Assembly: GCA_004555145.1 (NCBI GenBank)
Contig: SFJB01000013.1
Location: 1-22,031 of the forward strand
Source of the DNA: Bacteroidales bacterium
GTDB taxonomy: Bacteria; Bacteroidota; Bacteroidia; Bacteroidales; UBA932
DNA length: 22,031 bases
Direction: 5' to 3'
The stretch's first letter is position 1, and each line of letters starts with the position of its first letter. Below, in pieces: positions 16,363-21,711 of the stretch. Position numbers and translations under genes: made by a program. The notes beneath the pieces were generated by a model. It ran no database searches, had not been told where the DNA came from, and was given only the letters and a program-made list of their open reading frames with translations.

Positions 16363-16961
16363 TGCGTATGGACAAGGTTTTCGTGATAGGCAGGGACCCC
16401 GTTCCGCAATTGGTCAGACTCTCCGCATCCGAGGAGTTCAGGGCTGTGTTTGTGGCTCTTCCCGGGGTGAAGGACAAACTCTGTCTCGAACTGGACATTG
16501 ACGGACCCGGCTGCAAGGTGGACATCGCAGGTCTCTACGTTTGCGATGGTGACGACAGGCTGGAAATGGAAATCACCGTGAAGCACAACAGCGGCGGCAG
16601 CGAATCCGTGCAGCAGTTCCTGGGGGTGGCCGGAGGCTCATCAAAGGCAGTGTTCAACGGTCTGGTGTACGTGGCACCGGGTGCCGGCAAGACCAAGGCA
16701 CGCCAGGAAAGCCGCAGCATACTCCTTGATTCAGGCGCCTTTGTGGAGTCCCGTCCCCAGCTGGAGATTTACGCTGACGACGTGGAGTGCTCCCACGGCT
16801 GCACCTCTGGTTTCCTTTCCGAAGAGGAACTCTTCTATATGCGCTCCAGGGGCATTCCGGAGAATGAGGCCCGCCATCTTCAGAAAATTGCCTTCCTCGC
16901 CCCTGTGCTCAGGCGGCTTCCGGAAGACCTGGTCAAAGAAGTATATGACAGTCTATCCTGA
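16362..16961 (+). CDS. sufD: Short SufD-like Fe-S assembly protein
   Basis: This 199-residue protein corresponds to only the C-terminal half of SufD, which usually has about 420-450 residues. Residues of about 60-199 match well: VKHNSGGSESVQQF, FNGLVYVAPGAGKTKARQESRSILL, ESRPQLEIYADDVECSHGCTSG in consecutive pieces, and FYMRSRGIPENEARHLQKIAF. The histidine of CSHG, equivalent to the important H360 of E. coli SufD, is present. The first about 55 residues contain no recognisable SufD N-terminal helical domain and most of the beta-helix is absent. There is no room for missing sequence, since the ATG overlaps the sufC stop by one base and the end overlaps ispE by 17 bases. It is either a natural compact SufD or an in-frame deletion; the SufB-SufC interface at the C-terminus appears to be kept. 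Confidence 0.88.
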   Translation: MRMDKVFVIGRDPVPQLVRLSASEEFRAVFVALPGVKDKLCLELDIDGPGCKVDIAGLYVCDGDDRLEMEITVKHNSGGSESVQQFLGVAGGSSKAVFNGLVYVAPGAGKTKARQESRSILLDSGAFVESRPQLEIYADDVECSHGCTSGFLSEEELFYMRSRGIPENEARHLQKIAFLAPVLRRLPEDLVKEVYDSLS

Positions 16962-17718
16962 GGTAAAGATCAATCTCGGCTTGAGCGTGCTGCGCAGGCG
17001 TGATGACGGTTTCCACGACCTGGAGACCCTCTTCCTGCCTTGCGATGCCTTCCACGATGAGCTCAGCATAGAGCCTGCCACGGGCACCGAGGCTTCCTTT
17101 GAACTGGTCGGCGGCTCCTGGGCTCCCGAGACCGACCTAAGCTACAAGGCCTGGCTTATGCTCAGGGAGGAGTTCGGGATTCCTCCGGTGAATATGCGTC
17201 TTGTCAAGGGAAGTCCTGTGGGAGCAGGTCTCGGGGGCGGTTCCGCAGATGCTGCATACGCCCTTCGCGCCTTGTCGGAAATGTTCTCCCTCGGGTTGGA
17301 TGATGATGCTCTGGCCACCCGTGCAGCGAAACTCGGTTCCGATTGCGCCTTCTTCATTTATGGCCGTCCTATGTTCGGAGAAGGCCGTGGGGAGGTGCTT
17401 ACGCCTTATGAACTTGACCTTGATGCCTACCGCCTTGAACTGGTCATTCCTGACGGAAGCGCTGTCAGTACCCGCGAAGCCTACGCTTCCGTGCTTACGC
17501 GTGACGCCCACCCCGAACTGGGCCGAATGCCTCTGCGTGAAGCACTTGCACTGCCTGTGGAGCAGTGGAAAGATGCTTTGGTAAATGATTTCGAGTACTC
17601 CGTGTTCCCGGCTCATCCTGAAATCGCTGCTGCAAAGAGTGAATTCTACGGGCGCGGTGCCATATATGCCTCCATGTCCGGTTCCGGCTCGGCGGTGTTC
17701 GGACTTTTCAAGAAATAA
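16945..17718 (+). CDS. ispE: 4-diphosphocytidyl-2-C-methyl-D-erythritol kinase
   Basis: This 257-residue GHMP kinase phosphorylates CDP-methylerythritol in the non-mevalonate (MEP) pathway to isoprenoids. The N-terminus MTVYPEVKINLGLSVLRRR followed by DGFHDLETLFLP is the IspE signature. The ATP-binding glycine loop PVGAGLGGGSADAAYALRAL lies at about residues 91-110, SDCAFF follows, and the C-terminal motif MSGSGSAVFGLF is complete. The ATG at 16945 overlaps sufD by 17 bases; longer in-frame extensions to 16681 lie inside sufD and are not credible. Two enzymes of the same pathway, IspG and IspH, need 4Fe-4S clusters, which gives a reasonable metabolic link to the upstream suf genes. Confidence 0.95.
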   Translation: MTVYPEVKINLGLSVLRRRDDGFHDLETLFLPCDAFHDELSIEPATGTEASFELVGGSWAPETDLSYKAWLMLREEFGIPPVNMRLVKGSPVGAGLGGGSADAAYALRALSEMFSLGLDDDALATRAAKLGSDCAFFIYGRPMFGEGRGEVLTPYELDLDAYRLELVIPDGSAVSTREAYASVLTRDAHPELGRMPLREALALPVEQWKDALVNDFEYSVFPAHPEIAAAKSEFYGRGAIYASMSGSGSAVFGLFKK

Positions 17719-17729
17719 ACCCTATTGTT

Positions 17730-20084
17730 TTGAATCCTGACCGGCACACATACGCAAGTCGTCAAGGCTTGTCTGAAGACAGCAAGAGGATTGCCCGCAA
17801 TACTCTGCTCCTGTATGTGCGTATGTTGCTGCTGCTTTTTATCGGTCTCTTCACTTCCCGCGTGGTGCTGGCTGCATTGGGGGAGACGGATTACGGCGTG
17901 TACAACGCTGTCGGCGGTATGGTTACGGTGTTCACCTTCCTGACAGCCAGCATTTCGTCTGCCATCAGCCGCTTCCTTGCCTTTGAACTGGGAAACGGCG
18001 GGGATGCCACCCGTATGCGCAAGCTTTTCTCTGCCGGAATTGCCATTCAACTGGTCTTTGCACTCGTGCTGGTGATACTTGCCGAAACTGCGGGTCTGTG
18101 GTTCCTCCACCATAGGATGAATATCCCGGACGGGCGTATGGGTGCTGCTGAAATCGTGCTCCAGTGCTCTCTGGTGGCGCTTGTGATTCAACTGCTCGCG
18201 ATTCCGTACAACGCTGCCATCATTGCCCGCGAGAAGATGTCTGCCTTTGCCTTCATCAGCCTGCTTGAGGCCGGGCTGAAACTTGCGGTCGCCCTGATGG
18301 TGAAGTATTGCCTGAACGATCGTCTGGTGCTGTATGCCTTTCTTATGGCTGCTGTCGCTCTGGTGGTCAGGATGAGTTATGGCTATTATTGCCGCCGTCA
18401 TTTCCCGGAAAGCAGGGGAAAACTGATTGTAGATCGCTCCCTTCTCAGGGAAATCTTTTCCTTTTCCGGCTGGAACTTTTTCGGGTCGAGCTCGTATGTG
18501 CTTAATACCCAGGGAGTCACTATCCTGGTTAATATTTTCTTCGGAGTTGCCTTGAATGCTGCTCGAGGGGTCGCACTGCAGATCGAGAACATTGCCAAGC
18601 AGTTCGTAAGCAACTTCCTCACTGCCATCAATCCTCAGATTACCAAGTCCTGGGCCTCGGGAAACAGGGATTACTGCTTCTCGCTGGTAGCAAAGGGTGT
18701 GAAGTTTTCCCTCCTGGTGATTCTAGCCTTTTTCCTGCCTCTCTATTTCGAGGCGGAGTGCGCCCTTGATCTCTGGCTCGCCAAAGTGCCTGCGCATAGT
18801 GCTGATTTCGTGAGACTTGCGCTTGTGGGACTGCTGGTGGATATGGTAGGTAACCCGCTTCTTACCCTGATACTCGCCACCGGGAAGGTGCGCAACTATT
18901 ATCTCCTCACCGGCCTGACTTCCTATCTCTGTCTGCCGCTCGCCTGGCTTGCTTTCAAGCTGGGAGCTCCTGTGGAGTGGTCGTATGTCTCCTTCATACT
19001 CATATATCTGATTGTGCTCTTGGAGCGCTTCGTCATGGCCCGTCGCATCGCCTCTTTCCCTCTCGGGAAGTTCTTCCGCTCACTTGCTCCTATGCTGCAG
19101 GTTTTTGCCCTGGCTTTTGCCCTTGCCTTTCTGGCGCATCTGCTTATGCCTCAAGGAATTCTGCGACTGCTGCTGGTGTGCGCTGTCTCCTGGCTGGCTT
19201 TGCTTGGCTTCACATGTCTTTTAGCTCTCACTCCCGGTGAAAGGGCCTTCCTTACCAGAAAGCTTGGCCGGCATCGCGTGCCGCTGAAATGGGCTCTCGA
19301 GGATGGATATTACGAAGTGTTCGGCCGACGTCCGGACCTGAACCGGCCACGCCGATACACGGAAAAGCTGCAAAAGATGATTCTGCGCGACCACAATCCA
19401 TTGTATCACAGGCTTGTGGATAAGGCGGAGGTGAAGTCGTATGTTTCTTCCCTGATAGGGGAGGAGCATATCATCCCGACGCTTGGCGTTTGGTCGAGAG
19501 CGGAAGATATAGACTGGGATATCCTGCCGGACTGCTTTGTGCTGAAATGTACCCACGACAGCGGGAGTGCTTTGATTTGCCGGGACAAGGCCTCCTTTGA
19601 CAGGGAAGCTGCCTGCGAGAAACTGGGGGCTGCCCTGAGCCGAGATTATTGGAAAGTGTCCCGCGAATGGGCTTATAAGGGGGTGAAGCCACGCATAATT
19701 GCCGAGGCCTATCTCGGGGACGATGTGGCGGATTATAAGTTCTTCTGTTTCAACGGAAAACCTGAACTTCTCTTCGTTGCCACCGAGAGGCAGAAGGAGG
19801 GGGAAGAGGTGAAATTCGACTTCTTCGATATGTCCTTCAATCATCTGGATATACGCAACGGCCATCCGAATGCCTCTGTGCCGCCGGCCCGTCCTGAGCA
19901 TTTTGAGGAGATGAAGGACCTTGCTGCAACGCTTTCTGCCGGGCTGCCTCAGGTGCGTGTGGACTTTTATGAGTTAGGAGGAAAGGTGTATTTTGGGGAA
20001 TATACTTTCTATCACTTCCGCGGTCTGGTGCCTTTTGAGCCGGACGGCTGGGATGTCAAAATTGGAAATTTATGGAAAGAGTAG
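17730..20084 (+). CDS. Polysaccharide flippase fused to TupA-like ATP-grasp domain
   Basis: This 784-residue protein is made of two parts. Residues of about 15-505 are a Wzx/MATE-type lipid-linked oligosaccharide flippase with about 12-14 membrane helices (KRIARNTLLLYVRMLLLL, SRVVLAALGETDYGVYNAVGG, FSFSGWNFFGSSSYVLN). Residues of about 520-784 are a soluble domain of the TupA-like ATP-grasp amidoligase type: RRYTEKLQKMILRDHNPLYHRLVDK, FVLKCTHDSGSALICRDK, DYKFFCFNGKPELLFV, and VRVDFYELGGKVYFGEYTFYHF, here given as pieces. The fusion junction is near residue 510 (ALTPGERAFLTRKLG). No early ATG exists; start candidates are the TTG at 17730 and the TTG at 17769 (LSEDSKRIARNT), the latter nearer to the usual flippase N-terminus. 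It follows ispE after 11 bases and overlaps the next gene by 13. A role in surface-polysaccharide modification and export is inferred. Confidence 0.85.
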   Translation: MNPDRHTYASRQGLSEDSKRIARNTLLLYVRMLLLLFIGLFTSRVVLAALGETDYGVYNAVGGMVTVFTFLTASISSAISRFLAFELGNGGDATRMRKLFSAGIAIQLVFALVLVILAETAGLWFLHHRMNIPDGRMGAAEIVLQCSLVALVIQLLAIPYNAAIIAREKMSAFAFISLLEAGLKLAVALMVKYCLNDRLVLYAFLMAAVALVVRMSYGYYCRRHFPESRGKLIVDRSLLREIFSFSGWNFFGSSSYVLNTQGVTILVNIFFGVALNAARGVALQIENIAKQFVSNFLTAINPQITKSWASGNRDYCFSLVAKGVKFSLLVILAFFLPLYFEAECALDLWLAKVPAHSADFVRLALVGLLVDMVGNPLLTLILATGKVRNYYLLTGLTSYLCLPLAWLAFKLGAPVEWSYVSFILIYLIVLLERFVMARRIASFPLGKFFRSLAPMLQVFALAFALAFLAHLLMPQGILRLLLVCAVSWLALLGFTCLLALTPGERAFLTRKLGRHRVPLKWALEDGYYEVFGRRPDLNRPRRYTEKLQKMILRDHNPLYHRLVDKAEVKSYVSSLIGEEHIIPTLGVWSRAEDIDWDILPDCFVLKCTHDSGSALICRDKASFDREAACEKLGAALSRDYWKVSREWAYKGVKPRIIAEAYLGDDVADYKFFCFNGKPELLFVATERQKEGEEVKFDFFDMSFNHLDIRNGHPNASVPPARPEHFEEMKDLAATLSAGLPQVRVDFYELGGKVYFGEYTFYHFRGLVPFEPDGWDVKIGNLWKE

Positions 20085-20776
20085 CAATATATACTTGTAT
20101 AGTAGGGGCTTATGATGAGTTGAAACAGCCTCGGGTGATTACACCCGAGATGGATTACATTTGCTTCGTGGGACCGGGTGAGAAGACTTGCGACAGGATA
20201 GGAGTGTGGTGGATAAGGGAACTCGGAAGCCCAGAAGCCAGTGCGCCGGGTATGCCGCTCAAAGACAAGGCCCTGCTGTCCCGTTTTCCCAAGATGCATC
20301 CGCAGCTTTTGCTCGCGGATTATGATGCAAGTCTTTGGATTGACGGGAACATCGAGATTTGTGACGGAACCATATATCGGGCAATCAGGACGAAATTGTG
20401 TGCCGGTGTAAAATACAGCGGAGTGTCCCATCCTTCGCGCGACAATGTCTATGACGAGGCGGTGATGTGCAGGAAGATGGGGTACATAGGCTGGTTTGGC
20501 TTTCTGAAAGTGCTGCTCTTCCTTGTTCTCCACGGGGAGAAGCGCAAGGGGGCTGCTCTGATGGAGAACAATCTGATTTTCCGTCGCCATAACGATCCGG
20601 CCGTCGTAGCCCTGGATGAACTCTGGTGGAAAAAGGTCAATACTCTTTGCCGTCGCGACCAGATTCCGTTCATGTGGTGTCTGCGCAAGTGCGGCATCTA
20701 TCGGGACTACCTTCTCCCTCAAGGCCAGAACGTCCGCAACCACCCAGGCTTCCGCTACCTCGGACACAGGGCCTGA
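20072..20776 (+). CDS. Glycosyltransferase, DUF616 (TOD1/MUCI70-like) family
   Basis: This 234-residue cytoplasmic protein matches the DUF616 family, distantly related to nucleotide-sugar glycosyltransferases. Typical segments are MERVAIYTCIVGAYDELKQP at the N-terminus, DYICFVGPG, RFPKMHPQLLL followed by DYDASLWIDGNIEI (the DxD-like metal/sugar site) and HPSRDNVYDEAVMC. An ENN motif with FRRHNDP follows later, and a hydrophobic patch lies at about residues 138-151 (WFGFLKVLLFLVLH). The substrate sugar is unknown. It overlaps the flippase fusion by 13 bases, so the two are translationally coupled and probably act on the same surface glycan. No gene follows on this strand until 21712. Confidence 0.85.
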   Translation: MERVAIYTCIVGAYDELKQPRVITPEMDYICFVGPGEKTCDRIGVWWIRELGSPEASAPGMPLKDKALLSRFPKMHPQLLLADYDASLWIDGNIEICDGTIYRAIRTKLCAGVKYSGVSHPSRDNVYDEAVMCRKMGYIGWFGFLKVLLFLVLHGEKRKGAALMENNLIFRRHNDPAVVALDELWWKKVNTLCRRDQIPFMWCLRKCGIYRDYLLPQGQNVRNHPGFRYLGHRA

Positions 20777-20789
20777 TGTGATGCCCACT

Positions 20790-20858
20790 GCAGTCGGTTC
20801 GGAGTGTCATCCTTGGTGCCCTTTCGGGACCAAACTGCTGTTATTGCTCCCGAACTGC
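20790..20858 (-). other. Closed hairpin domain with GAAA tetraloop (minus-strand reading)
   Basis: GCAGT (20790-20794) pairs with ACTGC (20854-20858), and TCGGAG (20799-20804) pairs with CTCcCGA (20847-20853, one bulged C). The inner hairpin 20813-20833 has TTGGT/ACCAA and CCC/GGG around TTTC. Read on the minus strand, the inner loop is GAAA closed by C-G, a classic GNRA tetraloop, which favours the minus strand as the RNA strand. It lies just after the glycosyltransferase stop, so it could alternatively be a 3' structure of that transcript, although no T-run follows. Confidence 0.45.
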
Positions 20859-20874
20859 CCTCTTCAAGCCTCTG

Positions 20875-20880
20875 GGGCTT
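20875..20880. repeat. Target-site duplication, left copy
   Basis: GGGCTT directly abuts the left terminal inverted repeat of the MITE-like element; the identical right copy is at 21058-21063. Confidence 0.65.
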
Positions 20881-21057
20881 GCTCGTGCAATTCACCTGGC
20901 AAGCCCTTGATTTGTAACCATCTGATTATCAGTATCATAGTAAAAAGCCACTTGCCCGGTGAAGCCAAATTGGTGTCACCTGGCAACCCTAATTTTTGTA
21001 ACTATTTAATAATGAGGTAGTTGTGATTTTGGGTTGTGCCAGGTGAATTGCACGAGC
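20881..21057. mobile_element. MITE-like element, 177 bp
   Basis: The ends are perfect 21-bp inverted repeats (20881-20901 and 21037-21057; outer end GCTCGTGCAATTCACC). Immediately outside each end is the same hexamer GGGCTT (20875-20880 and 21058-21063), as expected for a target-site duplication. The interior is A/T-rich, carries no gene, and contains two more copies of the TCACCTGGCAA-type motif in opposite orientation (20952-20962 with one change, and 20976-20986), which form a second internal hairpin. The palindrome CTGATTATCAG is at 20922-20932. Such elements are moved by a transposase supplied in trans; none recognisable is in the window. Confidence 0.72.
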
Positions 21058-21063
21058 GGGCTT
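21058..21063. repeat. Target-site duplication, right copy
   Basis: GGGCTT directly abuts the right terminal inverted repeat of the MITE-like element. Removing the element and one copy restores a continuous flank reading AAGCCTCTGGGGCTTCGG. Confidence 0.65.
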
Positions 21064-21230
21064 CGGACTGAGACTCGGCACTTTCAACCCTAAATAGCCA
21101 TCTTTACCCAGCTCGCGATTGCCGCTCAATCCCTTCCGACTGGCTGTCAGGTTTGGAGTTGCCATTCTCAGTACCGACATCGCACCATGATGCCCCTTCC
21201 TGTCATCGCATCTGGATGCTCTTTTCCGGC

Positions 21231-21425
21231 AGCGCATGCTCGGGTTGCAGGTCCGGAGCAGGAGCGCGTAGCTCTCAGGACTGTCGCGGACAGCGGCAAA
21301 CCGCTGCCACTCCAGCCCATCGGCTCCGCTTGTCCCTCCACAAGGTCCGTCTACGCCGTCCCTTGCGGCACCTCCCGCTCTCAGACGCGGGTGTCAAGCC
21401 TGCCCGGACCTGCAAACCCTGCGCT
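21231..21425 (-). ncRNA. Candidate structured RNA domain with 26-bp closing stem
   Basis: The two ends of this 195-base stretch pair in order: AGCGCA (21231-21236) with TGCGCT (21420-21425), GGG (21242-21244) with CCC (21417-21419), TTGCAGGTCCGG (21245-21256) with CCGGACCTGCAA (21404-21415), and GCAGG (21258-21262) with CCTGC (21399-21403). That is 26 pairs with small bulges. Inside are local hairpins: CTGTC/GACAG (21281-21293) or, overlapping it, CAGCGG/CCGCTG (21291-21306), AGCC/GGCT (21314-21325), CTTGT/ACAAG (21329-21344), GCCG/CGGC (21355-21369) and CCCGC/GCGGG (21374-21391). This is the layout of a multi-branched RNA. The minus strand is favoured by a candidate promoter at 21586-21593 and a GAAA loop further on. 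I do not recognise it as RNase P, tmRNA, SRP or 6S RNA. A palindromic DNA repeat is the alternative. Confidence 0.45.
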
Positions 21426-21457
21426 TTGCGCACCTGGAAGGCTCGAACCTGAACTTT

Positions 21458-21484
21458 GTCCACAAAAATGCCCTTTTTGTGGAC
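21458..21484. other. Perfect 11-bp hairpin
   Basis: GTCCACAAAAA (21458-21468) and TTTTTGTGGAC (21474-21484) are exact complements around loop TGCCC, and three further pairs (one wobble) extend the base. It has an A-run and T-run inside the stem but no T-run after it, so it is not a standard terminator in either direction. It may be part of the leader of the candidate minus-strand RNA. Confidence 0.6.
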
Positions 21485-21585
21485 GAAAGCGACGCTCTAC
21501 CTGCTTGCTATCGGTATATAAACATGCGAAAATTTCCCGCCGCAGCCCCATAACAACCAGCCCCTCAGCGATTTGCAAAATATTT

Positions 21586-21593
21586 CAAACTTA
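21586..21593 (-). promoter_or_regulatory. Candidate minus-strand -7 box facing the structured region
   Basis: On the minus strand this reads TAAGTTTG, matching TAnnTTTG, and would start a transcript near 21582 running left through the hairpins. No clear -33 TTTG is seen. A chance match somewhere in this gap is quite possible, so it is only supportive. Confidence 0.4.
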
Positions 21594-21608
21594 AACGATT
21601 AATCTGCT

Positions 21609-21626
21609 GATAATTAGAAAATTATC
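21609..21626. promoter_or_regulatory. Palindrome between divergent promoters, possible operator
   Basis: GATAATT (21609-21615) and AATTATC (21620-21626) are perfect complements around AGAA. The palindrome lies 3 bases before the plus-strand -7 box and 15 bases beyond the minus-strand -7 box. That position suits a repressor site controlling both directions, but no regulator is identified. Confidence 0.4.
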
Positions 21627-21629
21627 CCT

Positions 21630-21637
21630 TATCTTTG
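21630..21637 (+). promoter_or_regulatory. Bacteroidetes -7 box for Rpn-family gene
   Basis: TATCTTTG matches TAnnTTTG and predicts a start near 21641, giving a leader of about 71 bases before the ATG at 21712. The leader contains a small hairpin GCAGG/CCTGC (21666-21680). No good -33 TTTG is seen. Confidence 0.65.
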
Positions 21638-21711
21638 CCCCAGACAATCACGCGGACCGAAAGGCGCAGGAGGGCCCTGCTCCCGGAAGTCTGCATAATA
21701 AAACTATTTCT

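Larger units (their letters stand above)
20777..21711. other. Structured intergenic region without a protein gene
   Basis: This 935-base region has short open frames on both strands but none with a family match, a plausible composition or a good start site. Its contents, left to right, are a hairpin domain (20790-20858), a MITE-like element (20881-21057), scattered hairpins such as GATTG/CAATC (21117-21131) and GCAT/ATGC (21208-21219), a long-stem multi-hairpin domain (21231-21425), a perfect hairpin (21458-21484), and two divergent -7 boxes (21586-21593 minus, 21630-21637 plus) around a palindrome (21609-21626). It is visibly richer in G and C between 21230 and 21430 than the flanks. The most economical reading is a structured non-coding RNA on the minus strand interrupted by a MITE. 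Confidence 0.6.

Noticed and set aside
16681..16944. An 88-residue N-terminal extension of IspE.
   Set aside because: It lies wholly within sufD in another frame, and IspE proteins begin at the KINLGL region, matching the ATG at 16945.
17721..17732. TATTGTTTTG before the flippase as a promoter.
   Set aside because: The spacing between TA and TTTG is two bases too long for TAnnTTTG, and the gap after ispE is only 11 bases.
20881..21057. Short repeated motifs as a CRISPR array.
   Set aside because: There are only four copies in alternating orientation with irregular spacing, and no cas genes are in the window.
20875..21063. The inverted repeat as a simple bidirectional terminator.
   Set aside because: The arms are 135 bases apart with an A/T-rich interior and exact hexamer duplications outside, which fits a MITE and not a terminator.
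20989..21237. An 82-codon minus-strand frame running into the MITE.
   Set aside because: It crosses the MITE border, so its end is created by the insertion. It has no recognisable family and no start signal. It may be a translation of part of the candidate RNA.
21187..21594. Open frames of up to 135 codons on both strands, including 21153-21452 (+) and 21275-21463 (-).
   Set aside because: Their sequences are rich in R, S, P and C with no domain, they overlap on both strands in the most GC-rich stretch, and strong pairing explains the region better. The lack of stops follows from base composition.
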